NCBI GenBank assembly: GCA_036971715.1
Contig: JAVHJL010000012.1
Location: 1,488,001 to 1,552,000, forward strand
Length of the DNA stretch: 64,000 bases
Origin: Arthrobotrys musiformis
Lineage: Eukaryota; Ascomycota; Orbiliomycetes; Orbiliales; Orbiliaceae
Reading direction: 5' to 3'
In this document: piece by piece, positions 31,003 through 40,816 of the stretch
Position numbering within the stretch: position 1 is the stretch's first letter
How the letters are laid out: every line of letters begins with the position of its first letter
The notes under the pieces: model-generated
Database searches by the model: none
What the model was told of the DNA's origin: nothing
What the model saw: only the letters and a program-made list of their open reading frames with translations
Made by a program: the position numbers and the translations under genes

Positions 31003-31977
31003 TTATTGGTATTTCGGATTTTCGAATGTTATGAACATGACACATGAAACATGAAACATGAAAACCCCGCTTTTGACGAGTGCCCCTATCCCGCGCTTAT
31101 CTTCACTGCCATCGACACTTGAGCTCTCATCGGACTCCGGATCCTCAGGTTCTACAACCTCAGGCTCCTCTCCCTCATGCTCAGGCTCGTCTCCCTCATG
31201 CTCAGGCTCGTCTCCCTCATGCTGAAGCTCCCTCACCTCATGCTTAAACTCCCCCGCCTCATGCTTAAGCTCCCCCACCTTATGCTCAGGCTCCTCAACC
31301 TCATGCCCAGGTGATATTGGGATAGCCTTGCCGCTTTTTATCGTACCCTGTGCCTGCGCCTGCTTTGTTTTAAGGGGTGAACTGAGTGGCGGAGGTTTCT
31401 CCCTTTGCTTCTTCTTCCCTCGGCTCGTGTTAGGGTATTGCTTTGGCGATGTTACATTTTGTGAGAACACATTTTCTTTCTGTGGGGTTCGAGGAACAAT
31501 TTGCATGAAATCCTGCGCTGTTGTTGATGATGAATCCGGTTTTCCGTTATCGACTAGTTTGAGTTGGTTCAGCAGCCCTGCAAACTCTTCTTCATGGAAC
31601 TTTGTGCCGTTCATCATATCCGCATCCTCCTCCATATTCCTTGCAACGATGTAAATGAAATTTCGCCATGCCGACGCTGACATTCTCCGGTCGCCTAAGC
31701 GCTTCCAGCCATGCAGATCAGATGCTGGCTCCCACGTCTCCTCGTCGTCCGTCCATAATACGTTTACATAAGCAGCTGGGGTACTATGGGGGTTAAGAAC
31801 TTGGGGGCCATTGGTTCGTCTTGTCCATCCTAAATACCCAAACCCGAAAGCGATTGGAAAGCTAGCTTCGAAGAGCATTTTAATATCGCAACCAAGCTCT
31901 ATCGTCAAGCTGGAGATTTGGCAGAGCAGGTTGCTTATCTCAGGCGCCGACGAAAGCATTGGAAAGGCGAGGCTCAA
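31003..31977 (-). CDS. Chromodomain-like protein with charged C-terminal repeats
   Basis: The coding stretch is clearest from about 31850 down. AYVNVLWTDDEETWEPASDL resembles the second half of a chromodomain (Y-x-V-x-W...E-x-T-W-E-P-x-x-x-L). A helical part and a basic Pro/Ser/Lys linker follow, then seven-residue repeats around EHKVGELKHEAGEFKHEVRE and HEGDEPEHEGDEPEHEGEEP. The first 40 codons overlap the start of the coiled-coil gene on the other strand, so the true start is probably further in, or in an upstream exon. If the chromodomain is real it lacks the N-terminal strand with the first aromatic cage residue. It may be a retroelement-derived or chromatin-associated protein. Confidence 0.45.
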   Translation of the reverse strand: MSLAFPMLSSAPEISNLLCQISSLTIELGCDIKMLFEASFPIAFGFGYLGWTRRTNGPQVLNPHSTPAAYVNVLWTDDEETWEPASDLHGWKRLGDRRMSASAWRNFIYIVARNMEEDADMMNGTKFHEEEFAGLLNQLKLVDNGKPDSSSTTAQDFMQIVPRTPQKENVFSQNVTSPKQYPNTSRGKKKQREKPPPLSSPLKTKQAQAQGTIKSGKAIPISPGHEVEEPEHKVGELKHEAGEFKHEVRELQHEGDEPEHEGDEPEHEGEEPEVVEPEDPESDESSSVDGSEDKRGIGALVKSGVFMFHVSCVMFITFENPKYQ

Positions 31978-32371
31978 GAAAAGATTTTTGCACTTGCAAA
32001 GCTCTCACATGAACTGAAGTCTTTCAAAGGAGCGGATAGGGCCCTTAGACGGGAGAATGAGGCCCTAAGGCAGGAGAATGAGGCTCTCAAACACCAAATC
32101 GAGGAACTTGAGCAAAAGGACCAAACACAGCTAGTTCGCAAACGGCGCAAATATCAGCACGACGTACCCAACCCTTCGGAAGCTGCCAGCTTCGCCGAAT
32201 CGCTCCCAGAGGATAAAGATACCAAATTCGAACCTCAGGAAGGATCACGTCCGCTCGAAGAGCCCAAAACCCCAATTAAAACAGAGAACGAAGGTAAGCC
32301 CCCTTCGCATACCACGGTAACGATTAAAATATTCTTTCTAACCTAAAATCAAAGATGTCCCTAAAGAGTGA
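31918..32371 (+). CDS. Coiled-coil protein, 5' end uncertain
   Basis: The frame is open from 31834. The first ATG is 31918 (MAEQVAYLRRRRKHWKG), but coding-like residues (ESDWKASFEEHFNIATKLYR) precede it, so an upstream exon is likely. A 61-nt intron 32294-32354 (GTAAGC donor) gives a short last exon ending DVPKE at 32371. Residues about 30-68 form heptads (RRENEALRQENEALKHQIEE), a clear parallel coiled coil; the C-terminal part is acidic and Pro-rich. It is divergent to and overlaps the chromodomain-like frame by 60 bases. No family identified. Confidence 0.5.
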
Positions 32372-32613
32372 AAAATATGTATTCGATCGCCCCGAAACAG
32401 CAGAGCGAGGCGTCCAATTCGATCGACATCTAGCTACCCACACAATTGCTAATATTACCTTTCTTTCTTGCTTTCTTTTCCCCGTTGTGTCCGCTGTTTG
32501 AAAGGGGTGGCTGTTTTTACCTTTTCTTAGGTTTAAGCTCTCGAGAGGCTATTGTTTTATACCTATCTGTATACATAAATACTTGATTACTCACAAAAGA
32601 AACCTATACTAAC

Positions 32614-33317
32614 TTATAAATCTTCTTCAAGCTGTGCTTTCGCTATCAATTCTCTCAGCATCGGATAGTCGTTGTTGCACTCCTTGATTGCCTCCTGTAG
32701 TTTTATTATCAACCCTGAACTCTCAGAATGAAAAGCCAGAATGATAGGTGGAAATTGAGATTTGTTTAATATGGAATACTCGAGCCCCACTTTATTCGCT
32801 ACCCTTCCATCATAGCAAATCCGGTATCGATCGTGCTTTTTGATCTCTTGCACCACAGTACAAGCATCTCTTCGAGGAATAATATAGATTTTTATCGCGA
32901 AATAGGTCTCCCGAGCTGTGAGCGTCTTGAAAACTGCCGGAAATAAATCATCGGGAACTCCATCTGGGGTATTAATTATCACAATTGCATCTTCCGCATC
33001 TATCAGATCACGTGCGTCTGTATGCCGGCGAACCAGCGCGCTTGTAGCGATGCGTAAGTTTAAGTCTAACTTGACCGGAATTTATACGTCCCCTTAGAAA
33101 TTTTTACATATCAAGCTAATACATTTATACCTCGCAGGGCTGGGAGCACTTCAGCGGCGCCTTGGTACATCCATCCATAATTATAAATATGTTTTTCCCA
33201 GCTCATATTCACATCAACAGGTTTTTCGGTGCTCACACTGTTCAGAACCTCAACACATTCCAAGATGGTGGCCTTTGGATGAACTGCCCCGCACAGATTG
33301 CGACAAGGGAAGCGCAA
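32614..33317 (-). CDS. Hypothetical protein, at least 212 aa, 5' end uncertain
   Basis: Model: exon from at least 33317 to 33131, 65-nt intron 33130-33066 (GTATAA donor, TTAG acceptor), exon 33065-32614. Splicing joins EVLPALR to DLNLRIATSALVRRH in phase, restoring a continuous globular sequence (LIDAEDAIVIINTPDGVPDD, YRICYDGRVANKVGLEYSI). No ATG starts exon 1; the first in-frame Met is within VNMSWEK. Low-complexity DNA begins 60 bases upstream, so the first exon may be lost or further away. Alternating strands and helices suggest a compact cytosolic fold. No family recognised. Confidence 0.5.
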
Positions 33318-34153
33318 AGAATTTGGTCGGATTCGAACAGCCTTGACCTGATACTATGCCCGACTGCAAGGAGGGGTCTTTATGTACTTATATAAATTCC
33401 CCCCGGGGGGGGGGATTTACCAAAATGTGTTGTTTTTGCTAGAAGGTCCCAAACCACGTGGTCGCGTGCCCGCCTCATTTTTCCCTAAGCTACCTGCCCA
33501 CTTACCTACCCTACCTACCTGCCTACCTACCTACCTACCTACCTGCTCACCTACTCACCTAGCTACCTAGCTACCTGCCTACCCTAGGCCGGTAACCCTT
33601 CTTAGGCCTATAGTAAAGCCAAAATCCAGGCCAAAATCCAGGCAGGCCGGGACCCAGGTCAGAACCCAGGCCAGAACCTAGGCCAGAACCTAGGTGGGTA
33701 GGTAGGTAGGTGGGTAGGTAGGTGGGTAGGTAGGTGGGTAGGTAGGCAGGCTGGTAGGCAGGCTGGTAGGCAGGCTGGTAGGCAGGCCGGAACCCAGGCC
33801 GGAACCCAGGCCAGAACTCAGGCCGGAACCTAGGTGGGTGGGTAGGTAGGTGGGTAGGTAGGTAGGCAGGCAGGCTGGTAGGTAGGCTGGTAGGCAGGCC
33901 GGAACCCAGGCTGGAACCTAGGCCAGAACCTAGGTGGGTGGGAACTTAGGCCAGAATCTAGGCCGGAAAAAACATAAGCTGAAGTTTGGTTAAAGCTGTA
34001 TAATTTCTTCTTTGTGTTCAAGTGCCATTCCCTTCCTCTCCTTCCAGCGAACTCCAGAATCCGAGCGATTCCCTTGCCCTGCAGCCAGACTCCTCAACTT
34101 TTACAATCCCTTCAACGGAATCTTTTTTCACGTATTGCACCTACCAAAAAAAA
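33318..34153. repeat. GC-rich CCTACC/GGTAGG minisatellite block
   Basis: From about 33487 to 33590 the plus strand repeats CTACC units. From 33600 to 33965 it switches to GGTAGG, GGCAGGCTGGTAGGCAGGCC and GGAACCCAGGCC units, so the two halves are complementary and could fold into a large hairpin. A related small block is at 13413-13510. A run of 11 G is at about 33409-33419. Frames of Tyr/Pro repeats across it are not genes. Confidence 0.8.
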
Positions 34154-34444
34154 ATGATCAAGGCACAGCCATCTATGGAGAAAAGGAGGTGGACCAAGAG
34201 CGAGATAAACTTGCTTCAACGACTCAAAGGTGAAAACAATATGGAGTGGGATACCATATACATCCAATTCACGGCTCAGTTCCCAGACAATTCAAGGACC
34301 CTTGATAGTCTTCGGTCAAAATATTTTCGCATGGCAAGTACTTCACGACCACGCGGAAAACGTTCAACTGCTAACAAAATGCCCCAATATCAAAATCCAG
34401 TTACCCAAAAAAGAGCCCTCAACTTATCTTTGTATTTCCCGTAA
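34154..34444 (+). CDS. Small SANT/Myb-like protein
   Basis: From the ATG at 34154 the product is 96 aa (MIKAQPSMEKRRWTKSEINL). RRWTKSEINLLQRLKGENNM and EWDTIYIQFTAQFPDNSRTL then SLRSKYFRM fit one SANT/Myb repeat: W-T-x-x-E, a second Trp about 19 residues later, and an R...S+-K-x-R third helix. The tail is basic. The frame is open upstream to an ATG at 34022, and a different frame continues downstream, so more exons are possible. Single-repeat proteins of this type often bind DNA; the target is unknown. Confidence 0.5.
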   Translation: MIKAQPSMEKRRWTKSEINLLQRLKGENNMEWDTIYIQFTAQFPDNSRTLDSLRSKYFRMASTSRPRGKRSTANKMPQYQNPVTQKRALNLSLYFP

Positions 34445-34574
34445 ACCCGTCTACCTAGTTTACGAGATAACATCCCCCGTCTCTTTCCTCTGGGTTATTT
34501 ACGAGCCGATTATATCAACACCTATTCGCATCCACCGATTAAACATCGTTATATTATTATACCCAAGTTTTAGG

Positions 34575-35509
34575 ATGGATTCGGACGCAGAGTATCCTGG
34601 CTTTGTTCGTTTCCTCCGCGACATCTTCTTGGAACAAAAGGTTGGGAGAGAGTCAGCGAGCTTCTCAAAGAGACAGATTCTAGATGTGGTTCAGGATATG
34701 GGAATGTGCATTGACGTCGGTTCTGTCGTTACTAAAACAAACGAAAAATATAAAAATCTACAAGCGGAGAACATTCATCGAGTTATCCAATGTGAAATAT
34801 ACTCAAATTTGTATGACGAAGCATTTGAGAAACTGAGTTTCAGGCAGCGGCTCCGACAGGTGGGATTAAGAAAGTACGCCGTCGATGTGATTTCATTCTG
34901 GTCTGCCTCCCGTGGGTTCGAGCTTAGCGCGGTCACCTTAGCCTTACTCTACCTTCAAACGAAAATTAAGTTCGTCTTTGTTCCCCCCCCTTTTTTCTCT
35001 TTCTTTTTTCTCTTTTTCAGGAAGAAAAGGGAAAAATACTTCTCACGTAAGTATGTGCTCAGAGATGCGCCCCAGACTAACATTGCATCAAAAGTCAGGC
35101 TATAGTTGACAACTACACACCCCGAGCGCTCACGACGAGATATCTAGATCTAGATGGAGACTGCCTCTACCTGGTTGGGCCCATGAAGCAAATATCTGTT
35201 GCCATAGAAAATTGCCACCTCGCCCCACTAGGGATCCCGCCGCCATCCTGGTTTTCGTCCACGGAGACAATGGTCTATTTTCATACCCACGAATTTTGGG
35301 CGAGATATTACTGCCGTTGGTTGACTAACCTCCACCCTCGAATCAAGTTCGGAATTCTGGCTTTCGAACTTCCTAGGACAATATCTACGTGGGTGGGAGC
35401 TAGAGAGGTTAGTGACAAGGGGGGACGGCAATTACGAGTCAAGCCTGGCCAAGACTGTGTCCTTATCGGGTGTATCCGAGTTGGGCGAAGTTATGGGGTT
35501 CTGTCATGA
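34575..35509 (+). CDS. Hypothetical protein, 274 aa, three exons
   Basis: Model: exons 34575-34969, 35021-35046 and 35106-35509. Introns are 51 nt (GTTCGT donor, pyrimidine-rich, TTTTTCAG) and 59 nt (GTAAGT, GACTAAC, CTATAG). Phases match and splicing removes the poly-Phe stretch encoded by the pyrimidine tract. Starts MDSDAEYPGFVRFLRDIFLE. Exon 3 is a clean 134-codon frame (RYLDLDGDCLYLVGPMKQIS, FHTHEFWARYYCRWLTNLHP). The very small middle exon (26 nt) is the weakest element. No domain recognised. It follows the SANT-like frame by 130 bases on the same strand and might be its continuation. Confidence 0.55.
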
Positions 35510-35810
35510 TTCGTGGCGTGATCTTCTTTCTTTACGGTCTGGACGGGTTCCTGGTTCTGGAAAGAATAGCTCGGAATGATTTCTTCCAGTCAAGATGTAA
35601 CTCCTTTCTCATGTGAAATACAAATACATTGCGTGTAACATTCCGGTTTTCTCGAGTATGACCTCGATGTCTGGCTTTCGGGGCCTCCTGGTCTATAAGA
35701 AGCCTTTCAGGTTAATTGAGACAAAACCCAACGAATATGAAGTAACAAAGACGTTTTTCCTTTACTCGGTTGCCACCCTTCTCTTCCCAGACGAACACCA
35801 TTCTCAAATA
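35510..35810. other. Intergenic
   Basis: Short spacer. The open frame that leads into the next gene extends upstream to 35613, but its first 65 codons may be 5' leader. Confidence 0.35.
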
Positions 35811-36113
35811 ATGTCTTCCAAAACATCTCCTAATCATCCCAACTTCGGACTGGCGCCTCCGGCGTGGCTACCACCAAAGTCCAAATTACCATCGTCCGAT
35901 GTATCAATTCAAACCCCTCACTTCAAACTTCAACCGGCCCCCAGGCATCCTCGAAAACCCCGTGATGGTATTGAAAAACCCCATCCTGCACCCACCTATG
36001 CGAAAGCTACCACCCCTCTTGAGCAAAAACCACTTGCAGACCCCGTCGGTACTCCTTTTACCCCAGCCAACTCGCCTTATGAGACACCGTCTTCCGACTC
36101 ATACCCATTATGA
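35811..36113 (+). CDS. Small Pro/Ser/Lys-rich protein, 100 aa
   Basis: Start at MSSKTSPNHPNFGLAPPAWL (35811); an in-frame ATG exists at 35613. The sequence is low in hydrophobic residues and rich in Pro (about one in five), probably disordered, ending SPYETPSSDSYPL. No homology recognised. It could also be one exon of a larger gene. Confidence 0.4.
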   Translation: MSSKTSPNHPNFGLAPPAWLPPKSKLPSSDVSIQTPHFKLQPAPRHPRKPRDGIEKPHPAPTYAKATTPLEQKPLADPVGTPFTPANSPYETPSSDSYPL

Positions 36114-36273
36114 GCGATTCGATCGAACCCACGCCATTATCGGTAATTCTCGCGGTTAGAAATTTGGGTACTATAATTGTGTTGGAGTCTGTTGTATGCC
36201 AGAATGGCTACGGGTCTCGGCAACGCACACCGGCAGTGGCGTTATAATAGTCTGGGAAATGCTAAAAGTTCAG

Positions 36274-36558
36274 TTATAACATAGTCTGGGGACTTTTTTG
36301 TGATATGGGAAAGGGCTGGTGTTTCTTTTCGGCCGGCTGCTGGTTAGAAATCGGTCCTAAATCGGGCGCGAGCCCCGCAGCGATATATCGATATACGCAA
36401 TACCGAACCAACAAAGAAGTCTTGAGGGCTTTTAAAACATCTTCAAAGCACAAAAGAGCCTGTCTCTGAAAACCGGCCAAACTATCTTCTTGGTACACGG
36501 ATGCCGGGATATATTCCCATGTCTGATCGCAATCGCCTGTTGTTACATAATGTTGCAT
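36274..36558 (-). CDS. Uncertain hypothetical frame
   Basis: A 94-codon frame with protein-like stretches (DCDQTWEYIPASVYQED, FEDVLKALKTSLLVRYCVYR) and an overlapping plausible frame just upstream in another phase (AEAELCNRRAVVLLNATLCN). Could be two exons of a minus-strand gene. Splice sites are not convincing, and a plus-strand frame of similar length overlaps. Confidence 0.3.
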   Translation of the reverse strand: MQHYVTTGDCDQTWEYIPASVYQEDSLAGFQRQALLCFEDVLKALKTSLLVRYCVYRYIAAGLAPDLGPISNQQPAEKKHQPFPISQKSPQTML

Positions 36559-36783
36559 TGAGCAATACTACGGCGCGGCGGTTGCAGAGTTCGGCCTCAG
36601 CCACCAGCGTGGCTGTCCATGTGGCTTATTCGGACCGCCGTTGTGTTGGATTGCGGGCGAAACAGTTTGGCGCATTTAATATACAAATTTTATCAAGCCC
36701 CTCCTTTCGTCTTTGGATTCTACAGATCGATGCTTGTTCGACATCCCTTCGCGCGGAACCAATCCATAAAATAAGCACCCCCC

Positions 36784-37328
36784 ATGGAAATCCCGTCAAA
36801 GTATTTCGCCAAGGAAATCAGAGAGAAAAAGTTATTTCCACTCCTAAAAACCAAGAATACTTCGGGTTCAGGGGTATTCAATGATATCAGGGTTCGACTG
36901 CCACTGAAGCATCACGGAAAAACGTGCTAACTGATACTTAGTTAGAAAGCCGTCAAGCGTACAAGGAATTACTACAGGATTGGGTAGAACCTAGGGGCTA
37001 TTCTTGGGATGACCTTCCAGAAGAGCACCAAAATAATGCGCTCAGGCACATCATTGAGCACTCGAAATACCCGGATATAGTCCGAGCCAATCCATGGCTT
37101 TGTCGAAAACTTCTTGGGCAGTATATGAAATCAAGAAAGGATTTAATCAGAGGAAAGTCGAAGGTTTCATCCACTACTGATGGTGGAGCGTCCCCCGGAG
37201 GGAGCGACGAAGGTCATATTGGGGAAAGTTCGTCGGTGTCGGGGGGGGCACGTAGCACCGCCTGGTTCGATCCTGTACGTGGCCGCATAATCGATACAGC
37301 TAGTAGCCCACACGACGAAGAGGTGTGA
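36784..37328 (+). CDS. Hypothetical protein, 164 aa
   Basis: Model: exon 36784-36891, 50-nt intron 36892-36941 (GTTCGA donor, GTGCTAAC branch, CTTAG), exon 36942-37328. Starts MEIPSKYFAKEIREKKLFPL. Exon 2 has a compact helical block (RGYSWDDLPEEHQNNALRHI, IVRANPWLCRKLLGQYMKSR) that resembles a recurrent small helical module of uncharacterised fungal proteins, followed by a Gly/Ser-rich acidic tail. The donor is weak but the phase fits and the branch site is excellent. Function unknown. Confidence 0.55.
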
Positions 37329-37825
37329 GTGGCGATGTATTGGATCATGTTATATGTGATTAACCTCAATGAGAGCAAACATTCCACTCATTGCGACCGT
37401 TGGACACCGGGGACCTCATGCTGTTTGGCGGTCTGCTACTCCAATCTATTGCAAAAGAAACAAAAAAAAGAACAAATAAAAATGAAAACAAGCAAATCGT
37501 GAATCTTTATCCGTCATGCATTAGCAATATAGTAATCAAATGCAGCGATTAATAATTAGTAAGTCAGAACGCATTATTACCCAATTCTCGAACTATAAAG
37601 CTAACTCTGATTCCATCAACAGCCATCGTCCTCAACATCATGATATCAGAATCGATTGTCACTAATATCATATTATAAAGAACCATACTCACGGTGCTAT
37701 CTTTCCCTCTCCAAAAAATTTTTAAGCTTCTTAATACACACACACACACATACACACACGCACACGCACACGCACACGCACACGCACACACACATATATA
37801 TATTTCTTACTCAACCTACGTTCAA
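37329..37825. other. Intergenic with (CA)n microsatellite
   Basis: The CA/CACG dinucleotide-type array lies at about 37734-37801, directly upstream of the AT-hook gene and ending in TATATATA. It may lie in the promoter or 5' leader. Confidence 0.6.
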
Positions 37826-38263
37826 ATGGCTGCGAATATGAACGTTCGTTCTCGAATGAGCCGGGCAAATAGGCGAAAAGTCGGCCGGCCAAAGAAAATG
37901 GAGACCTCGATTGTCTGTTCTAACGTTAGCCAAGCGAGTAAACGAAGGGCTGGCCGGCCCACAAAAATCCAAGTTTACCTTGAAGATAGCCCAGCAATCA
38001 AAAAGGAAATTGGTCGACCAAAGAAAATCCAAAGCTCTTCAGGAGACAGCTCTAGCCTAGCAATCAAACGGAAAGTCGGCCGGCCGAAGAAAAACGAAGT
38101 TCGTTTAAGAGGCAAATCGCCCGGGGAAAAGGCAATCCACTATGGCATGCATTTACAACCCACCGTGCGAATCCCATTCTATAGAAGGATCATGGGATAT
38201 TCCTACGAGTCAATCGCCTACAGAAGACAGAGGCTATCATACCCAGACGGACACGCAATATAA
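37826..38263 (+). CDS. AT-hook protein with four GRP motifs
   Basis: Start at the ATG at 37826 (MAANMNVRSRMSRANRRKVG); the longer frame upstream is only translated CA repeat. Four AT-hooks are spaced about 20 residues apart: RRKVGRPKKM (about 17-25), RRAGRPTKI (about 40-48), KKEIGRPKKI (about 60-68) and KRKVGRPKKN (about 81-90). They look like internal duplications. After them comes a basic C-terminus (PFYRRIMGYSYESIAYRRQR). AT-hooks bind the minor groove of AT-rich DNA, which this region has in abundance. Stop at 38263; another exon downstream is possible. Confidence 0.7.
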   Translation: MAANMNVRSRMSRANRRKVGRPKKMETSIVCSNVSQASKRRAGRPTKIQVYLEDSPAIKKEIGRPKKIQSSSGDSSSLAIKRKVGRPKKNEVRLRGKSPGEKAIHYGMHLQPTVRIPFYRRIMGYSYESIAYRRQRLSYPDGHAI

Positions 38264-38322
38264 TTTCGGAGTCACGCCTCACTTCCATTCTAGATCGGAA
38301 AACTGATCTCTTATCCAAACAG

Positions 38323-38675
38323 AAAACTTTGACCCACAAGAACCCACAAGATGTGATTGTCCATGTCTATATTGCATCTCTTCAAGTAAAGACCTGTTAT
38401 CGGAGAATTTCGACAATCTATATACAGGAGTGGGAATTATACATATGGATCTAGATATAGATCCACAAATAGAGGCTTCGGGGCAACAACCAGCTCAAGA
38501 ACATAACGACGGAAATAGCCAACCTTTGGAAACGGATGATGGAGCATCGCAGACCAAAATGCCCAATACTTCACAGAGCAGAATACGTATCTCGGAGATA
38601 CCTCGTCGAAACTATCTAAGGGGCGAACCGATCCGCGAAAGGATACAAAGTGTTCTGTGTGCAATTTATCGTTGA
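38323..38675 (+). CDS. Hypothetical frame, possibly a further exon
   Basis: Open from about 38323 after a CCAAACAG acceptor-like site with AACTGAT before it. It reads CDCPCLYCISSSKDLLS and, after the Met at 38445, DLDIDPQIEASGQQPAQEHN and RIRISEIPRRNYLRG. A CxCxxxC cluster is present. It could be the last exon of the AT-hook gene or a separate small gene starting at 38430 or 38445. The linking intron is not clear. Confidence 0.35.
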
Positions 38676-39072
38676 ATGCGGTGATGAACGTACCAGGAAC
38701 CGTCAGGTACGTCGATCAACCACGTTAATAAGTCATTGAGTGTAAATTGGGAGAATGTTTTGAAAAAGGTTCTCCGGAAAATACAAGACATTTGCAATGA
38801 AAGAGACCGGTCGACTAAGGAGTAGTTGAAGCGAGCACTTCTCATTTGATGAAAACCCGGATATATGTATCTGGTCTACAGAGCACTCTGTATTTTAGAT
38901 GAACTTCTGCCTGGCTGGGATTTTAGGGTATGGGAGGAGAGGCTATATATATAGTAAATACACAGAAACTTGAGTCTAGAAGTCTTGGCCTTAGATATCC
39001 AGGCTAGCTCGATCTCGAGCCAGAGATGATATGAAAATTTCGACACACATATTTTGTGACAACTCGGCGCCT
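38676..39072. other. Intergenic
   Basis: No supported gene. Convergent spacer between the plus-strand frame at 38.4 kb and the minus-strand gene ending at 39073. Confidence 0.35.
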
Positions 39073-40488
39073 TCACCTGCTGTCTCGTAGCAAGCCAAGG
39101 GCGATTGCACCTTGCAATTGGAGCTCGGTATCATCCGCACATAGTCTTGCAGGCTCAGAACAGTAGACGTCATCTAAAAAAACGAAACGGCGATCCGAAG
39201 GTCTATAATCCAACCAGCCTAATCTCCTGCAGAAAGCTATCATTAAGTTTACAATTCCGATTCCATTCCTTTCATTATACGATTCGGTGCCATGTATCTT
39301 GAATGTTACGCCGGGTTCGAACTTCTCCTCGTATGTTATTCTCGAAATTTCGAGACCTCGAAGGAGAAAGCTATCCTTTATTAAAACCGAACTGTAAAAT
39401 TCATCATACACGGCTTCCTACGATTGCGAAATGCCATCTAGATTAGCCAAAATGTCGTTACAAAAGCTCGTGATATCTAGCCATAGGAGGTTGGCCAATA
39501 TGGAAGAATCTAGAAATTTAATCTTGTCAGTTTATTCATATTGCCTTTTTGCGAATAGGTTAGATAGTTGATGTAGACGAACCAAATGTACACATGCCCG
39601 GCTGATTTCCCAGAATTCTCCTGGAGGGTGGCTTTCAGGATCAAAAGTGGAAAATCCAAGTTGAATCGCCGCCTCATTTGGTCCACGAGTGGGCCTGCAT
39701 AGTCATCAAATTGTTGGGAGTGAGCTAAAAACAATGACATAACAATACAAGCAGCCATGAGGCAGAAATGGCATTCACACTGTTTGGTTGGAATGCACTG
39801 AGAAGCTGGAAGTTGTTGTAGCCTAAACTGTTGTTCCGCATTTATATCTTGCTTTTCGCCAGATTGTTTCCCAAAGCATGCGGCGGCGGCAAGCATAACC
39901 CCATACTTGTCGTCCACCGAGGATTGTGATAATAGCGCCATCACTCGGTGCATGCCATCCGGGTCATACTTTTTTGATACAGCGAGCGCTTTCAACTGAA
40001 AGTATAGCCGAAGTCCCTGTTGTCTCTCTGAATGTAATAGTGCTTGGCTATGATATAGCTCCCCATCGGATAGCCGACATTGAGATGCCTCGGCGTACCA
40101 ATATCCGGCGCACCCCCTCAAATATTGTTGTGCACCTGGACTAGTCCTCTAACCTCAAGAATATTATGGAATAGTGTCCCAAAATCTCTTTGCAGAACCC
40201 CTCGCACTGAACGTCAAAGCTACTGATCTCTTTATAAACATTCTTCAAGAACTTCGCAACGCGGTCGATAAATATTTTTATATATTCGTCGCTCTCTGGT
40301 CGCCGTTTCTCGAGGTAGTAAACTAAAACGTATGCGTACTCTGAAGTAGCGCATCTAAATAAAATGGGAGTGAGTGTCTCGTCGCATGACAATTTTACTG
40401 ACTTATGCGGGGGTGAATCGTCTTCGTTCAGGAGTGCCGTGATGTCATCGACAAAAGCTGGTCTAGGGATTTTGTCTTGAGTTCGATT
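39073..40488 (-). CDS. Multi-exon hypothetical protein with an in-frame TAG, possibly pseudogene
   Basis: Suggested exons: 40488-40224, 40135-39594, then 39522-39073. Introns are 88 nt (GTAGCT ... GTCCAG) and 71 nt (GTGTAC, TCTAAC, ACAAG). The joined product contains GAQQYLRGCAGYWYAEASQC and LSDGELYHSQALLHSERQQG, helical TPR-like sequence, then EEKFEPGVTFKIHG and SDRRFVFLDDVYCSEPARLC. The last part keeps its frame through a TAG at 39420-39418 (ISQS, stop, EAVYDEF). That is either a disabling mutation or an intron I could not place with matching phases. No ATG starts exon 1; repeats begin about 90 bases upstream. Function unknown. Confidence 0.45.
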
Positions 40489-40580
40489 CTACTCTGTACA
40501 TGTATGCCAAAAAGTGACCGTGATCCTAATCGAGGAATACGCAAAAAGAAGTAAAAGAGCTTCAATGTTTACTTTTTGTT
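40489..40580. other. Short spacer before repeats
   Basis: About 90 bases upstream of the hypothetical gene. An acceptor-like GTAG ends at 40489 on the minus strand, so an earlier exon could have been displaced by the repeats. Confidence 0.3.
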
Positions 40581-40677
40581 TAGGAGCGGAGCTCCTGTGT
40601 GGTGGCTAGCATACAGGCAACACAGGCAGGCAGGCAGGGCCTGGCACATGGCTGGTACATGGGTGGTGCGTGGGTAT
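40581..40677 (+). repeat. Dispersed repeat, copy 2 (copy 1 at 8535)
   Basis: Starts TAGGAGCGGAGCTCCTGTGT like 8535-8615 and continues through CAGGCAGGCAGGCAGGGCCT, ending GTGGGTATA. A nine-base microsatellite follows without a gap. Confidence 0.7.
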
Positions 40678-40816
40678 AAACAATTATAACAATTATAACA
40701 ATTATAACAATTATAACAATTATAACAATTATAACAATTATAACAATTATAACAATTATAACAATTATAACAATTATAACAATTATAACAATTCAAGTTA
40801 TAACAATTATAACAAT
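40678..40816. repeat. (AACAATTAT)n microsatellite
   Basis: About 15 units of a nine-base repeat, with one variant unit (AACAATTCAAGTTAT) near the end. Its poly-Asn-Tyr-Asn and poly-Asn-Cys-Tyr frames are artefacts. A related array is at 29.9 kb. Confidence 0.9.
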
